Notes: generated by a model from the letters alone, not told the origin. A DNA stretch of 64,000 nt from Xenorhabdus sp. IM139775 (GCF_028598745.1 NZ_JAQRFK010000008.1:1-64000); one strand, 5' to 3'. Shown: positions 1 to 11,169, numbered from the stretch's first letter. Made by a program: numbers and translations.

Positions 1-434
1 TAACCCGTACCTGAAGATAAAACTGACGAGATACCAAATCCAACGAAATTTGCTAATAACGTGCTATTTAGGTCAAAAAACAATAATATTCCTGAGGTTA
101 AGTTCGAAATGTACCAAAAAGAGTCTGTATTCGCGCGCAATTTATCAAAATCGCTGGCATAAAGTTTTCCCCAATAGCTTCCTGAACCCGGTGAATCTAA
201 TACACTCCCATGCCCGATAAATATAAAACCATTGCTCACGGCCAATTCCACATGAGTGTAAAAAACATAACTGGTCACATAAGGTCTTGATTTATAGGCA
301 TAACTCTCTTCACCTAAAAGAAATTTTTTGCATATTTCATCAATTTTATTTTGTTCTAACTTACCTTGCATTTCTTTAGAAAATACGCTTAGCGCTTGAA
401 TTTTAATGTCATTTTCATTAATCGCATCAATCAT
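1..434 (-). CDS. VapA/VapB-family virulence-associated protein, C-terminus cut by window edge
   Basis: An open frame runs from an ATG at 434 off the left edge (144 codons visible). The C-terminal half matches my memory of the Rhodococcus equi VapA core: a Gly-rich PGSGSYWGKLYASD segment, then an SFWY strand, a FFD motif and a GISSV-x-SSGTG ending. VapA has PGAGAFWGTLFTSD, FFD and GVSTV in the same order. Only about ten residues should be missing. The start is chosen because AAGGTGG lies 5 nt upstream of this ATG. This form has no signal peptide, unlike secreted VapA. The same frame stays open upstream to about 581 and encodes a hydrophobic stretch, but no good start codon was found there, so a membrane-anchored longer form or a damaged 5' end is possible. 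VapA of R. equi acts on the host phagosome; any role here is inference. Confidence 0.72.
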   Translation of the reverse strand, partial: MIDAINENDIKIQALSVFSKEMQGKLEQNKIDEICKKFLLGEESYAYKSRPYVTSYVFYTHVELAVSNGFIFIGHGSVLDSPGSGSYWGKLYASDFDKLRANTDSFWYISNLTSGILLFFDLNSTLLANFVGFGISSVLSSGTG

Positions 435-524
435 ATTAGCCACCTTATTTAAAAAAAGGATATACCCAATAAATTTCAACACGGCAGCAAAGGCACAAAT
501 ACCCAGAAAAATAGCCAACTTATG

Positions 525-569
525 TTTAAAACCACATGATTTAAAACCATATAATTTAAAACCATATGT
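525..569. repeat. Three tandem 15-bp units upstream of the vap gene
   Basis: Units begin at 525, 540 and 555 and share the core TTTAAAACCA. Read on the minus strand in the vap frame each unit is five codons (Tyr/Cys-Gly-Phe-Lys-x), so copy-number change would not shift the frame. A TAG in that frame lies just upstream, near 582-584. Confidence 0.75.
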
Positions 570-584
570 TCTATAACTATGTGA

Positions 585-1021
585 CTAAGGTAAGTGCATG
601 AAACCAATAAAGCAGTAACTTGAAAGATGGAGGGTATAAATAATGATTTTATCAATACTCACTTTCTACTTTCAGTTTTCAATTTTCAGATGGCGATAAA
701 ATTAAAAGAGTTTACGATAACTTGATTATAGTTTAACCATTTCATTGATATGGTTAATGGCTTTAAATCCCGAACCAATCTTTAACGTAACAAATTAAAA
801 CATAAGCATTTAAAAACAGAATTAGCCTATATATAAAAATATAGTACACGTTGTTATATTTTCAAGATAAAAATATCAATTAACTAAACTTTCTGGGTGA
901 AATAGTCTTGTTTACAGGTAAATGACTAAATAAAGAAGAGATCACACCGTTTATAATGTAACCTCATAAATCAATAAGTTAACTCTAGTATTTCGATTAA
1001 TGGAGAAAACCGACGATACCG
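585..1021. other. AT-rich intergenic stretch without recognisable gene
   Basis: About 440 bp between the vap gene and the end of tilS. It is very AT-rich with stops in all frames that I checked by eye. It presumably holds the vap promoter (minus strand) and the tilS terminator, but I found no convincing -35/-10 pair or hairpin. Confidence 0.5.
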
Positions 1022-2380
1022 TTAAGCATAAAGAATGCCCCTCTTCCACTGAACTGAAATTTCCTCGTTATCCAGCAAACCCTGCCCTTCTTTAGTAATA
1101 AAAACGCCCAACGCGGCAATTAGCGTTTCATTGTAATAGAGCAAAGGGGTTCTCTCTCTAAGCCAAGGCGCAACGCCCAACTCTTGCCATAATTTCTTAC
1201 TGTGGCGGGAATGTTGCCGTCCCACAATACGGATATTGCCCTGAACACCAAAACGAACCGTCACTTGCTCATGACTGTTTGGTTTTCTCACGGTCATACA
1301 GTTTTCAATACTGTTTTCTTTAGCGCAGAGCAGCGTCCCTAACCCATCCGGTAACGTCAATTTCTGCTGTAAATCCCATTCAAGCATAGAGTCCGTCAGA
1401 TTCTGGTATTGGGGCACCAGCCAAAGTTGCTGCCGGTAACGGCGAATATCATGTTGTCCTAATCTAAAGCGAGGCTCTGCATCTTGCCGAGCGAGTGCCA
1501 CTTCTGACCAAATTCGTTGGAGCTGCTCCCGTGCCGGCATTTTTATGCCACACTGATGAAGCCACCGTCGCAACAACGCATTCCGTTTTGCTTCAGAACT
1601 GTTTTCCAAAGGAGGAATAGCGATTGCACCTTCCGATGTAACCAATGAATACAAAGATTCTTGCAGCAATTCATCCAACAATTGTTCTTGTTCCCCACAT
1701 AAGCTGGCACTACGGGAAACCGCTTGCGGAAAATGAGGCCAGCGCTGATTGAGTAACGGCATGATATTCAGGCGCAAAAAATTACGGTCATAGCGATCAT
1801 CTTGATTACTATCATCCTCAACCCATTGTAATTTTTGTGCCTGTGCATAGGCTTCCAATTCTGCACGGCTGACATCGAGTAATGGACGAATCAATGTCGT
1901 TCCCGCAAACGGCATTCTGGGTGGCATGGAAGATAATCCCGCCGGACCACTGCCCCGTTTCAATGCCAATAAAAACGTTTCTGCCTGATCATCAAGATGT
2001 TGCGCCGTCATTAAAACTTCATCCTGCTGTAGCTCATGTTGGAAAGCGTGATAACGCGCATTTCGTGCTGCGGCTTCAATTCCATTCTGGCGGGTATTCA
2101 GCTCGACTTGTTCAGTCCGGAAATCAATCTGCCAATCAGCGCAAACCTGACGACAATGTTCGACCCATAAATCGGCCTTTGGGTTTAAACCATGATGAAT
2201 ATGAATTGCCCTTAATGCCATTCGCTCACGATCCAATTGATGTGATTGAGTTCGCAAACGAACAAGCAAATGCAGCAATACGGTGGAATCTAATCCACCG
2301 CTAAATCCGACCAAAATCTTTTTATGCTGACCAATCTGTTCTGCCAACGTGGTAAGCAGAAAATCATAAGAACTTGCCAT
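1022..2380 (-). CDS. tilS: tRNA(Ile)-lysidine synthase
   Basis: TilS converts the wobble cytidine of the CAU-anticodon isoleucine tRNA to lysidine, using ATP and lysine, so the tRNA reads AUA. The N-terminal N-type ATP pyrophosphatase domain carries the PP-loop SGGLDS at about residues 27-32, followed by the HIHHGLNP and LTAQHLDDQAET-type segments of the family. The C-terminal TilS substrate-binding domains follow. The predicted length is 452 residues, slightly above the E. coli enzyme. The frame extends upstream to a TTG at 2419 that overlaps the stop of the transporter gene. I prefer the ATG at 2380 because the E. coli protein begins only about 20 residues before the PP-loop, although the Shine-Dalgarno spacing is poor. 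It follows the transporter gene on the same strand and may be co-transcribed with it. Confidence 0.95.
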   Translation of the reverse strand: MASSYDFLLTTLAEQIGQHKKILVGFSGGLDSTVLLHLLVRLRTQSHQLDRERMALRAIHIHHGLNPKADLWVEHCRQVCADWQIDFRTEQVELNTRQNGIEAAARNARYHAFQHELQQDEVLMTAQHLDDQAETFLLALKRGSGPAGLSSMPPRMPFAGTTLIRPLLDVSRAELEAYAQAQKLQWVEDDSNQDDRYDRNFLRLNIMPLLNQRWPHFPQAVSRSASLCGEQEQLLDELLQESLYSLVTSEGAIAIPPLENSSEAKRNALLRRWLHQCGIKMPAREQLQRIWSEVALARQDAEPRFRLGQHDIRRYRQQLWLVPQYQNLTDSMLEWDLQQKLTLPDGLGTLLCAKENSIENCMTVRKPNSHEQVTVRFGVQGNIRIVGRQHSRHSKKLWQELGVAPWLRERTPLLYYNETLIAALGVFITKEGQGLLDNEEISVQWKRGILYA

Positions 2381-2415
2381 TATGGAGCCATAACCTTTCT
2401 TTTTTATTGACCAGA

Positions 2416-3333
2416 TCAATCCTCAATCAGATCATCTGTCATTTTATTTTGTTCAGGCGTTTTTCTCTGATTACTGATACACAGCAACCCAGAAATAATC
2501 ACCAGCGCTAATCCAAACACATACGCAGGCACAAACGCATCACCAAAAAACAGGATAATCCACATCATCGACAAAACGGGGGATAAGAACAGGATTGAGG
2601 CAATCTTATGAGAATCAGGGGCGTTCATGGCCTTAAACCAAATAATATACGAGACGCCATTCAGTATGATGCCGTTAAGCAACGTTGGCATCAGTGAATC
2701 ACCGTCAGGTAAGTTAATGCTGCTGAAAGCAAACATAAATATCGCAGAGACTAAGGTAGAACAGGTGAATACCCAGAATGTACTAATATAAGGATCAATA
2801 GCAAATTGCCTCGATAATACCGACATTAATGCAAAACAAAATGCCCCGCTAAATACCAGTAACAATGCTTGGGGATGTTCTACCGCAATCTCGGTAATAT
2901 TTCCTTTCGTGAAAGTAATCACAACGGCCATAAAGCCCATCGCAATGCCGATCATCTGCTTGATCGACAATTTTTCTTTAAACAGAAAAAATGACAATCC
3001 AATAATCATTAACGGCCAGCTATATTGGATCACCAAAACAGCAACCCCATTCTCAATGGAATAACCATAGTAAAGCAGTAAATAGAAGAAACAATCCAAA
3101 GCACCTAAGATAAGCACCTTAAGCATGACGGGAAACGGAATGAATAAAATTTTTTTCCAACTTCTCCCCATCATCAACGCGACAACAAATACCGCCAAAA
3201 CAGACAAAATGTTTGACCAGAATAAGTATTGGAAGTGATCCATCGTTTTCTGACCAAAACGCGATATAGAAGGAATAAAGCTCCAGATAAACACGCAAGA
3301 AAATGCATAAATAATATATTTATATTTGGCCAT
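2416..3333 (-). CDS. EamA/DMT-family inner-membrane transporter
   Basis: This 305-residue protein has about ten hydrophobic helices arranged as two repeats of five, the hallmark of EamA (drug/metabolite transporter) proteins related to RhaT and YdcZ-type exporters. Typical motifs include a GxxxCFFYLLLYYGY-like end of the third helix and the IQYSWPLMI segment of the fourth helix. The tail is charged and cytoplasmic. The substrate cannot be told from sequence. It lies between accA and tilS, a position occupied by ldcC and other genes in E. coli, and its stop overlaps the extended tilS frame, so it is probably the first gene of a two-gene unit. An inverted repeat upstream (3404-3450) probably ends transcription from accA. 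Confidence 0.82.
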   Translation of the reverse strand: MAKYKYIIYAFSCVFIWSFIPSISRFGQKTMDHFQYLFWSNILSVLAVFVVALMMGRSWKKILFIPFPVMLKVLILGALDCFFYLLLYYGYSIENGVAVLVIQYSWPLMIIGLSFFLFKEKLSIKQMIGIAMGFMAVVITFTKGNITEIAVEHPQALLLVFSGAFCFALMSVLSRQFAIDPYISTFWVFTCSTLVSAIFMFAFSSINLPDGDSLMPTLLNGIILNGVSYIIWFKAMNAPDSHKIASILFLSPVLSMMWIILFFGDAFVPAYVFGLALVIISGLLCISNQRKTPEQNKMTDDLIED

Positions 3334-3403
3334 AGAAAACTCAACTTATTTATTTTAAAGCTCAGCCTATGAGGCACCTATCCCATTCCTATAAATAGCA
3401 AAA

Positions 3404-3450
3404 CAGGTGGAAATACTCGGGAATTATCACTCCTCAATACTTTCCACCTG
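3404..3450 (-). terminator. Probable terminator after accA
   Basis: CAGGTGGAAA (3404-3413) and its perfect complement TTTCCACCTG (3441-3450) form a 10-bp stem with a 27-nt loop. On the minus strand the stem is followed by TTTTGC, fitting a rho-independent terminator for the long accA-side operon. The loop is longer than usual. Confidence 0.55.
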
Positions 3451-3580
3451 ATAAGTTTTCCATCTGCTATTCGCGATATTCAAAATAACGCCGTATTATG
3501 TGAAAGCCATCATATCAATAACAACCAGCTTCCAGAATTGACTTGCAGACCTTTTTAATTGTCGATCTTTTTATGCAGAC

Positions 3581-4540
3581 TTAGCAGTAACCGTACTGCA
3601 TCAAGCGCTCATAACGACGGTTAACTAACTCTTCACTCTCCAGCTCACTTAACTCAGAAAGATCAGCCAACAATTGAACTTTCAATGCTTCAGCCATTTT
3701 TTCATAGTTGCGGTGCGCACCACCCAGGGGTTCTGCAATAACCGTATCAATCAGATTCAACTCTTTCAGACGCGGTGCGGTATTTCCCATGGCTTCGGCC
3801 GCCAATGGTGCTTTTTCAGCGCTTTTCCACAAAATGGAAGCACAGCCTTCCGGGGAGATGGTGGAGAAGGTGCTGTATTGCAACATATTAATTTTATCAC
3901 CCACACTCAGCGCCAACGCCCCACCAGAGCCACCTTCGCCAATCACCGTACAGATAACCGGTACGGAAAGGCGAGACATTTCACGCAGGTTACGTGCTAT
4001 CGCTTCTGACTGACCCCGCTCTTCTGCACCGACACCAGGATATGCGCCAGGAGTATCAATGAAAGTCATGATTGGCAATTTGAAACGTTCTGCCATTTCC
4101 ATCAATCTCAATGCCTTGCGATAACCTTCCGGTGATGGCATACCAAAGTTACGGCGGATCTTTTCTTTCGTTTCACGCCCTTTCTGATGGCCAATCACCA
4201 TCACTGGATGACCATCAATACGTGCCAATCCGCCCACTATCGCTTTGTCATCAGCATAGGCGCGATCACCCGCTAATTCTTCAAAGTCAGTAAAGATGAG
4301 TTTAATATAATCCAGCGTATAGGGACGCAGTGGATGACGCGATAGCTGAGAAATTTGCCATGCCCCTAAATCAGCGAAAATTTTGCGAGTCAGCTCTAGG
4401 CTTTTTTCCCGCAGACGCTGGACTTCTTCATCCAGATTGATATCTAGCTTTTCATCTTGACGGCTAACTGCGGTGAGCGAATCGATTTTCGCTTCCAGCT
4501 CGGCAATCGGCTGTTCAAAATCCAGAAAATTCAGACTCAT
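3581..4540 (-). CDS. accA: Acetyl-CoA carboxylase carboxyltransferase subunit alpha
   Basis: AccA pairs with AccD to move carboxyl from biotin-BCCP to acetyl-CoA, giving malonyl-CoA, the first committed step of fatty acid synthesis. The 319-residue protein has the family length and opens with [19 protein letters not shown], almost as in E. coli. It carries the crotonase-like core with the Gly-rich [15 protein letters not shown] segment and the [11 protein letters not shown] loop. The gene lies 12 bp downstream of dnaE on the same strand, as in E. coli, and ends the supercluster. Confidence 0.98.
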   Translation of the reverse strand: MSLNFLDFEQPIAELEAKIDSLTAVSRQDEKLDINLDEEVQRLREKSLELTRKIFADLGAWQISQLSRHPLRPYTLDYIKLIFTDFEELAGDRAYADDKAIVGGLARIDGHPVMVIGHQKGRETKEKIRRNFGMPSPEGYRKALRLMEMAERFKLPIMTFIDTPGAYPGVGAEERGQSEAIARNLREMSRLSVPVICTVIGEGGSGGALALSVGDKINMLQYSTFSTISPEGCASILWKSAEKAPLAAEAMGNTAPRLKELNLIDTVIAEPLGGAHRNYEKMAEALKVQLLADLSELSELESEELVNRRYERLMQYGYC

Positions 4541-4552
4541 AACGTTCCTATT

Positions 4553-7500
4553 CTAGTCAAATTCTAATTCTACCTGCTCATTACCCAGCAGAGTTCGCAG
4601 ATCTGTCAAAAGGGTGTCTGTCGGCGTTACCCGCCATGTTGCACCGAATCGTAAACGGGCGCGGGCATCTACCCGCTGATAATAAAGATGAACCGGTATC
4701 GTTCCTGAACGGTGTGGCTCCAATGCACCACGCAGGCGGTTCAATAATTGTTCATCAATTTGCCTGTCTGATAGCGAGATAGCAAGCCCACGTGCAAATT
4801 TTTCACGGGCCTCACTGATATCCATTAGCTCACGCACTGTCATTTTAAGCCCACCGCTGAAGTCATCAAAGCTGACTTGTCCGGTCGCAATCAAAATCTT
4901 GTCCTGTTCCAATAAATGCTGATACCTTTCCAACGCATCAGAGAACAGCATGATCTCCAGACGTCCTGAACGATCGTCCAACGTACTGATCCCAATCCGG
5001 TTTCCCCGTTTAGTCGTCATTATTTTGGCAGCTAACACCAAACCTACCACAGTTGTGACTTGACCACGAGGTGTCGGGTTCACATCTTTTAGACGCAATC
5101 CATTGGTATATCGTTCAATCTCTTTTAAATAGCTGGTGATCGGGTGTCCGGTTAAATACAAGCCCAGAGTTTCCCGCTCACCATCCAAGACCACCTGATC
5201 TGGCCATTTTGGCGTACTGGCATAGGAACGCTCAACCTGTTCGGGTTCTTCAGCCAACACACCAAACATATCCGTTTGACCCGTCGCTTCCGCTTTGGCA
5301 TGTTGATCTGCGGCTTTCAGTGCGCCTTCCAGCGAGGACATCAGTGCCGCACGGTGTGGCCCCAGCCGGTCAAAGGCACCGGACATAATCAGTTTTTCCA
5401 TCACACGGCGGTTGATTTTTTTAATATCAACGCGGGCGCACAGGTCGAACAGCTCCTTGAAATGGCCTTCTTCCTGCCGGGCTTCGAGCATCGCTTCAAT
5501 CGGCCCTTCACCCACACCTTTAATCGCACCGATACCGTAAACGATTTCTCCGTCATCATTGACGTGGAAATGATACAAGCCGCTATTGATATCCGGGGGC
5601 AACACTTTCAGCCCCATGCGCCAGCATTCATCCACCAGCCCAACGACTTTTTCGGTGTTATCCATATCCGCGGTCATCACGGCAGCCATAAATTCAGCCG
5701 GATAGTGCGCTTTCAGCCATAAAGTCTGATAAGAAACCAGTGCATAAGCGGCAGAGTGCGATTTGTTAAAGCCATAACCCGCGAATTTCTCCACCAAATC
5801 GAAGATCTTCATCGAGAGTTCGCCATCAATGCCCTGTTTTGTCGCGCCCTCTTCAAATACTGACCGCTGTTTAGCCATCTCCTCTGGTTTTTTCTTCCCC
5901 ATTGCACGGCGCAGCATATCTGCACCGCCAAGGGTATAACCCGCCAACACCTGTGCAATCTGCATCACCTGTTCCTGATACAGAATGATACCGTAAGTCG
6001 GCTCCAAGACGGGTTTCAGGGATTCATGCTGCCATTCAACGTCAGGGTAAGATAGCTCTTCCCGCCCATGTTTACGGTCGATAAAGTTATCTACCATGCC
6101 TGATTGCAACGGCCCCGGCCGGAATAGTGCCACCAATGCGATCATGTCTTCAAAACAGTCGGGACGCAGGCGTTTGATCAAATCCTTCATCCCGCGGGAT
6201 TCAAGCTGGAACACGGCCGTAGTTTCAGAGCGTTGCAGCATATCGAAACTTTTCTTGTCATCCAGTGGAATCGCGGCGATATCAATCGGCTCCAGCCCCT
6301 GCCTGGCACGGCGGGCATTCACCATCTCAAGCGCCCAGTTGATGATGGTCAGGGTTCTCAGGCCAAGGAAGTCAAACTTCACCAGACCCGCATATTCCAC
6401 ATCGTTTTTGTCAAACTGGGTAACCGGGTTTTGCCCTTCCGGATCACAGTAAATCGGGGCAAAGTCGGTAATCTTGGTGGGTGCAATAACCACGCCACCA
6501 GCATGCTTACCGGCGTTACGCGTGACACCTTCCAGTTTGCGCGCCATGTCTATCAGCGCCTTAACTTCTTCATCCGCTTCGTAAATTTCAGGTAGCTGTG
6601 GCTCGGCTGCAAAGGCTTTTTCCAGCGTCATGCCGGGATCAGGAGGCACTAATTTTGATATTCGATCAACAAACCCATAAGGGTGCCCAAGCACGCGCCC
6701 AACATCGCGGATAACCGCTTTCGCCGCCATCGTACCAAACGTGATAATCTGCGATACCGCATCCCGCCCGTACATCTCTGCAACATGGTCGATAACCTGA
6801 TCACGTTTTTCCATACAGAAATCGACGTCAAAGTCAGGCATCGATACACGTTCAGGGTTCAGGAAACGTTCAAACAGCAGATCGAATTCCAGCGGATCGA
6901 GATCGGTAATGTTTAATGCGTAAGCCACAAGGGAACCGGCACCAGAGCCTCGCCCCGGACCAACGGGGACACCGTTGTCTTTCGACCACTGGATAAATTC
7001 CATCACGATCAGGAAGTAACCTGGGAATCCCATTTGGTTGATAACGTTCAGCTCAATATCAAGGCGTTCATCATAGGGCAGACGTTTCTGCGCCCTGATT
7101 TCCGGATCGGGATAGAGAAACGCCAAACGATCTTCCAGCCCTTGTTTGGATTTTTCAACGAGAAAATCTTCAGTGCTCATTTCTCCTGTCGGGAATTGCG
7201 GCAGGAAATACTCACCAAGACGAATGGTGACATTACAGCGTTTAGCAATTTCTACGCTATTTTGTAGCGCTTCAGGAATGTCTGAGAAAAGCTCACACAT
7301 CTCCTGTTCACTGCGTAGATATTGCTGAGGGCTGTAATTTTTAGGCCGTTTCGGATCAGACAGCGTATAACCATCATGGATAGCAACCCGGATCTCGTGG
7401 GCATCGAAATCTTCGCTTTCCAGAAAGCAGACATCATTGGTTGCCACCACGGGAAGATTTTTTTCTGCTGCCAGCGCCACAACCTCGTGAAGATAATTTT

Positions 7501-8035
7501 CTTCATCCTGACGCCCGGTACGGATCAACTCAAAGTAATAGCTGTCAGGGAAATGTGCCTGATAAAAATCGAGGCATTGTTCCGCCATCACCTGATTGCC
7601 ACGCAGCAGGAATTTACCCACATCGCCCATGCGTCCACCCGACAGCAGGATCAGGCCTGTTTTATATTTTACCAACCATTCCCGCTTGATGGTGGGGCCG
7701 ATCGCACCATATCCTTTTTGGTAAGCCTCTGAGATCAGCAAGGTCAGATTTTGATAACCCTCATTATTGCGGGCAAGGATCGTCAGATGGGCATATTCAT
7801 CGCCCAACAAATCGCTTTCCACATAAAAATCTGCCCCGATAATGGGCTTGATACCGGCACCGTGGGCGCTGCCATAGAACTTCACCAACCCACATAAGTT
7901 GGTAAAATCCGTGATTGCCAAAGCGGGCATCCCCAATTTGGCCACTTTTTTCACCAACGGGCCGGTCTTAGCCAAGCCATCAATCATTGAATAATCGCTG
8001 TGAACACGTAAGTGTACAAAACGTGGTTCTGTCAT
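4553..8035 (-). CDS. dnaE: DNA polymerase III alpha subunit
   Basis: DnaE is the catalytic subunit of the replicative polymerase holoenzyme. At 1160 residues it equals the E. coli protein. The N-terminal PHP domain begins [16 protein letters not shown]. The polymerase palm shows [12 protein letters not shown], which holds two catalytic aspartates, and FDFLGLRTL, which holds the third. A helix-hairpin-helix region and an OB-fold ([18 protein letters not shown]) follow, then the C-terminal tau-binding region. It lies 15 bp downstream of rnhB and 12 bp upstream of accA, consistent with one transcript. Confidence 0.98.
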   Translation of the reverse strand: MTEPRFVHLRVHSDYSMIDGLAKTGPLVKKVAKLGMPALAITDFTNLCGLVKFYGSAHGAGIKPIIGADFYVESDLLGDEYAHLTILARNNEGYQNLTLLISEAYQKGYGAIGPTIKREWLVKYKTGLILLSGGRMGDVGKFLLRGNQVMAEQCLDFYQAHFPDSYYFELIRTGRQDEENYLHEVVALAAEKNLPVVATNDVCFLESEDFDAHEIRVAIHDGYTLSDPKRPKNYSPQQYLRSEQEMCELFSDIPEALQNSVEIAKRCNVTIRLGEYFLPQFPTGEMSTEDFLVEKSKQGLEDRLAFLYPDPEIRAQKRLPYDERLDIELNVINQMGFPGYFLIVMEFIQWSKDNGVPVGPGRGSGAGSLVAYALNITDLDPLEFDLLFERFLNPERVSMPDFDVDFCMEKRDQVIDHVAEMYGRDAVSQIITFGTMAAKAVIRDVGRVLGHPYGFVDRISKLVPPDPGMTLEKAFAAEPQLPEIYEADEEVKALIDMARKLEGVTRNAGKHAGGVVIAPTKITDFAPIYCDPEGQNPVTQFDKNDVEYAGLVKFDFLGLRTLTIINWALEMVNARRARQGLEPIDIAAIPLDDKKSFDMLQRSETTAVFQLESRGMKDLIKRLRPDCFEDMIALVALFRPGPLQSGMVDNFIDRKHGREELSYPDVEWQHESLKPVLEPTYGIILYQEQVMQIAQVLAGYTLGGADMLRRAMGKKKPEEMAKQRSVFEEGATKQGIDGELSMKIFDLVEKFAGYGFNKSHSAAYALVSYQTLWLKAHYPAEFMAAVMTADMDNTEKVVGLVDECWRMGLKVLPPDINSGLYHFHVNDDGEIVYGIGAIKGVGEGPIEAMLEARQEEGHFKELFDLCARVDIKKINRRVMEKLIMSGAFDRLGPHRAALMSSLEGALKAADQHAKAEATGQTDMFGVLAEEPEQVERSYASTPKWPDQVVLDGERETLGLYLTGHPITSYLKEIERYTNGLRLKDVNPTPRGQVTTVVGLVLAAKIMTTKRGNRIGISTLDDRSGRLEIMLFSDALERYQHLLEQDKILIATGQVSFDDFSGGLKMTVRELMDISEAREKFARGLAISLSDRQIDEQLLNRLRGALEPHRSGTIPVHLYYQRVDARARLRFGATWRVTPTDTLLTDLRTLLGNEQVELEFD

Positions 8036-8050
8036 AATCTGTCCAGATTT

Positions 8051-8641
8051 TTATCCAAGACCTAGCGCCCGTTTGACTGGCGCAAAACTTTTACGATGAT
8101 GTTCCGTCGCCCCTAGAGAAGCCAGTTTTTCCAGATGCAGGGCGGTAGGATAGCCTTTATGTTGCGCAAAGCCGTAGCCAGGAAACTGTTTATCCAGTTC
8201 GGCCATTTCTCTGTCTCGGGTCACTTTGGCAAGAATGGAGGCGGCGCTGATTTCTGCAACCAGACTATCCCCCTTCACGATGGCTTGGGCTGGCATGGTT
8301 AATGCCGGGCAACGATTGCCATCGATGAGAACATAATCTGGGGTGACTGCCAACCCTTCAACCGCCCTTTGCATAGCAAGCATGGTGGCGTGGAGGATGT
8401 TGAGCTGGTCGATCTCTTCCGGCTCTGCACGGCCGAGACTCCAGCACAAGGCTTTCTCTTTTATTTCCAAATAGAGTGCTTCACGGCGTTTTTCCGTGAG
8501 TTTTTTCGAATCCGCTAAGCCTGCAATGGGTTTCGCCGGATCAAGAATCACTGCCGCCGTGACGACAGCCCCGACTAATGGGCCACGCCCGACTTCATCA
8601 ACACCAGCAATCAAATTCGCCTGTGGATAAACAAAATCCAT
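8051..8641 (-). CDS. rnhB: Ribonuclease HII
   Basis: RnhB cleaves RNA in RNA-DNA hybrids and starts removal of single ribonucleotides from DNA. The signature [12 protein letters not shown] near residue 14 supplies the Asp-Glu pair, VLIDG the third and TRDREM the fourth acidic residue of the active site. The length of 196 residues is normal. Its start overlaps the stop of lpxB by one base, and dnaE follows, the order seen in E. coli. Confidence 0.97.
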   Translation of the reverse strand: MDFVYPQANLIAGVDEVGRGPLVGAVVTAAVILDPAKPIAGLADSKKLTEKRREALYLEIKEKALCWSLGRAEPEEIDQLNILHATMLAMQRAVEGLAVTPDYVLIDGNRCPALTMPAQAIVKGDSLVAEISAASILAKVTRDREMAELDKQFPGYGFAQHKGYPTALHLEKLASLGATEHHRKSFAPVKRALGLG

Positions 8642-9825
8642 TATCTTCTCGCTAATTCCAAAACGGCTTGTGCGGCCTGTTCATCGGCATCACAGCGAAT
8701 GCGTTTATGCAGATGCAAAAACGTTTGTTTTAACGCTGCCACATCCGCACCACCTTGCAAAAGAGGCAACAACGCCTCTGACAACGCTTTTGGTGTGCAT
8801 TCATCCTGTAGTAATTCTTTAACTAATTCTTTGCCTGCCAACAGGTTAGGCAAGGAGAAATAGGGTGTTTTCACCAAACGTTTTGCCAGCCAGAATGTAA
8901 AAGGTTTCACTCTATAGCCCACCACCATCGGGCACTTGGCCAGCATACACTCCAGCGCTGCCGTACCGGATGCAAGTAACGCGGCATCACTGGCAATCAT
9001 GGCTTCACGCGCTTTACCCTCCAATAAATGGAGCCGCAAATCCGGTGCTGCCTCGTTTTTAATACGCTGAAACTGTTCACGCCGTTTGGCATTAACCAAA
9101 GGCACCAATATATGCAGATCGGGGAATTTCTCCCGCAATAATTGGGCGGTTTTTAAGAAGTCAGCACTTAGCATCTCGACTTCAGCATGGCGGCTACCGG
9201 GCAAGATCGCCAGACAGTGAGCAGTCAGTGGAATATCCAACATTTTTCTGGCGGCGGCTTTATCTGTTTGCAAAGGCATGGCATCTGCCATCGTGTGCCC
9301 AATAAACCGACATGGAACGTTAAACCGATCGTAGAAGGCTTTTTCAAAGGGTAAAAATGCCAATACCAAATCCGTTGACCGCCCAATTTTAAACACGCGT
9401 TTCTGGCGCCACGCCCAGACAGATGGGCTAACGTAATGGATCGTTTTAATTCCCTGCTGCTTAAGCCGACCTTCCAAGGTAATGTTAAAGTCAGGTGCAT
9501 CAATGCCAATAAACACATCAGGCTTCAACGCGGTAAAACGCGCGGTTAAATCCCTGCGTATTTTCAGCAAACGGGGCAAACGTCCCAGAACTTCAACGAT
9601 CCCCATGACGGCCAGCTCTTCCATCTCATACCAGGTTTCACAACCTTCAGCCTGCATAAGAGGGCCGGCAACGCCCACAAAGCGGGCGTGCGGAATTTTT
9701 GCTTTCAATGCGCGAATCAACCCTGCCCCAAGAATATCACCGGATGTTTCTCCGGCGACCAAACCAATTGTCAGCGGGCGCTGATTATCAACAGAAGACA
9801 AGGTAGTCAAAGGAGTATCCTTCAT
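8641..9825 (-). CDS. lpxB: Lipid-A-disaccharide synthase
   Basis: LpxB is a peripheral inner-membrane glycosyltransferase (family GT19). It joins UDP-2,3-diacylglucosamine and 2,3-diacylglucosamine 1-phosphate in lipid A synthesis. The sequence shows the N-terminal [17 protein letters not shown] nucleotide-fold motif, the [14 protein letters not shown] segment and the [10 protein letters not shown] motif of the family. At 394 residues it is about ten longer than E. coli LpxB because of an N-terminal extension. It lies between lpxA (4-bp gap) and rnhB (1-bp overlap), so translation is probably coupled. Confidence 0.97.
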   Translation of the reverse strand: MKDTPLTTLSSVDNQRPLTIGLVAGETSGDILGAGLIRALKAKIPHARFVGVAGPLMQAEGCETWYEMEELAVMGIVEVLGRLPRLLKIRRDLTARFTALKPDVFIGIDAPDFNITLEGRLKQQGIKTIHYVSPSVWAWRQKRVFKIGRSTDLVLAFLPFEKAFYDRFNVPCRFIGHTMADAMPLQTDKAAARKMLDIPLTAHCLAILPGSRHAEVEMLSADFLKTAQLLREKFPDLHILVPLVNAKRREQFQRIKNEAAPDLRLHLLEGKAREAMIASDAALLASGTAALECMLAKCPMVVGYRVKPFTFWLAKRLVKTPYFSLPNLLAGKELVKELLQDECTPKALSEALLPLLQGGADVAALKQTFLHLHKRIRCDADEQAAQAVLELARR

Positions 9826-9829
9826 CTAC

Positions 9830-10627
9830 TTAACGAATAATGCCACGGCTGGATTTTACGGAATTTTCCAGAAAATCGCTGAATACTTTCACATGCGGGT
9901 TATTTTCTGCCTGAAGATCAATGTCTTGTCTGGCTTCGTCTAACGTTTTTCCGCTGCGATAAAGCGTCTTATAGGCGTGACGAATGGCATGCAGCGATTC
10001 TTTGTCAAACCCACGGCGTTTCAGACCTTCGATATTCAATCCGAAAGGTGTTGCATGGTTTCCCTGCGCGATGATGTAAGGAGGAACATCCTGAGCAACG
10101 CCGGAACAGCCGCCGACCATCACATGGGAACCAATTTGGCAGAATTGATGCACCGCCGTCATTCCACCGATAATGACATGGTCACCCAGAATAACATGCC
10201 CGCCCAACGTGCCGTTGTTCGCAATAATACAACGATCACCCACGATGCAGTCATGGGCGATATGGACGTTGATCATCAGCAAATTATCATTGCCGACTTG
10301 AGTTACCCCGCCCCCCTGAACCGTGCCCCGGTGGATAGAAACACTTTCACGAATGCGATTACGGTCACCAATTTCAACGCGGGTGGGTTCACCCTGATAT
10401 TTGAGATCTTGATTTACCTCACCGATGGAGGCAAATTGATAAATCTGGTTATCACGACCAATCTTCGTTATCCCATTAACCACAACATGGGATTTCAATT
10501 CAGTCCCTTCACCAATCTCAACTTGAGCGCCGATATAACAAAATGGGCCAATGCGAACATTGGCACCAATAACAGCACCCTCTTCAACAATAGAAGAGGG
10601 ATGAATAACAGCGGTTTGATCAATCAT
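9830..10627 (-). CDS. lpxA: UDP-N-acetylglucosamine acyltransferase
   Basis: LpxA moves 3-hydroxymyristate from acyl carrier protein to the 3-OH of UDP-GlcNAc, the first step of lipid A synthesis. The protein begins [18 protein letters not shown] and is a left-handed beta-helix built from hexapeptide repeats ([LIV]-G-x(4)). The catalytic histidine lies in the [10 protein letters not shown] segment, and a helical C-terminal part closes the protein. The length is 265 residues against 262 in E. coli. It is 3 bp downstream of fabZ and 4 bp upstream of lpxB. Confidence 0.97.
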   Translation of the reverse strand: MIDQTAVIHPSSIVEEGAVIGANVRIGPFCYIGAQVEIGEGTELKSHVVVNGITKIGRDNQIYQFASIGEVNQDLKYQGEPTRVEIGDRNRIRESVSIHRGTVQGGGVTQVGNDNLLMINVHIAHDCIVGDRCIIANNGTLGGHVILGDHVIIGGMTAVHQFCQIGSHVMVGGCSGVAQDVPPYIIAQGNHATPFGLNIEGLKRRGFDKESLHAIRHAYKTLYRSGKTLDEARQDIDLQAENNPHVKVFSDFLENSVKSSRGIIR

Positions 10628-10630
10628 GGA

Positions 10631-11083
10631 TTAAGCCTCACGACGGCGCGCGCACATCATTTCAGCTTCGCAAGCCACTTCTCCATCGACTTTCGCTACG
10701 CCCCTGAAACGCGCAACACCGCGACGTTCTTTAATAAATTCTACTTCCATGATCATTTGATCACCCGGCAGAACCGGACGCTTGAATCGAGCGCCATCAA
10801 TCGCTGCAAAGTAATACAATTCACCTGGCTCCAGTGATCCAACACTTTTAAACGCCAGAATACCGGTCGCCTGAGCCATTGCTTCAAGGATTAAGACACC
10901 GGGGAAAATCGGTCTACCAGGGAAATGCCCCTGAAAGAATGGTTCATTAAATGATACATTCTTGACTGCGCGCAGAAATTTACCTGCCTCAAAATCTAAG
11001 ACGCGATCTACCAACAAAAATGGGTAGCGGTGAGGCAGTAAATCTAAAATCTCTTCAATTTGCAGAGTATGATTATCACTCAT
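10631..11083 (-). CDS. fabZ: 3-hydroxyacyl-[acyl-carrier-protein] dehydratase
   Basis: FabZ dehydrates 3-hydroxyacyl-ACP in the fatty acid cycle and competes with LpxA and LpxD for hydroxyacyl-ACP. The hot-dog fold signature [19 protein letters not shown] contains the catalytic His and Glu. The length of 150 residues is normal. It sits between lpxD and lpxA, the conserved arrangement that links membrane lipid and lipid A synthesis. Confidence 0.97.
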   Translation of the reverse strand: MSDNHTLQIEEILDLLPHRYPFLLVDRVLDFEAGKFLRAVKNVSFNEPFFQGHFPGRPIFPGVLILEAMAQATGILAFKSVGSLEPGELYYFAAIDGARFKRPVLPGDQMIMEVEFIKERRGVARFRGVAKVDGEVACEAEMMCARRREA

Positions 11084-11127
11084 CTAAATACTCTTCCTGT
11101 CATATAAGGATCATAATACTAACGACA

Positions 11128-11169
11128 CGGCCTGCGTTAACCCTAAATTCAGAGTTATCAGGCAGGCCG
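11128..11169. repeat. Inverted repeat between lpxD and fabZ
   Basis: CGGCCTGC (11128-11135) pairs perfectly with GCAGGCCG (11162-11169) across a 26-nt loop. No T-run follows on the minus strand, so it is more likely an mRNA processing or stability element than a terminator. The lpxD-fabZ gap (161 bp) is otherwise featureless. Confidence 0.4.

Noticed and set aside
5276..7732. Many long plus-strand frames opposite dnaE
   Set aside because: They mirror the codon pattern of dnaE and have no domain motifs or ribosome-binding sites.
9977..10837. 286-codon plus-strand frame opposite lpxA and fabZ
   Set aside because: It runs antisense across two clear genes; its length is a side effect of their codon bias.
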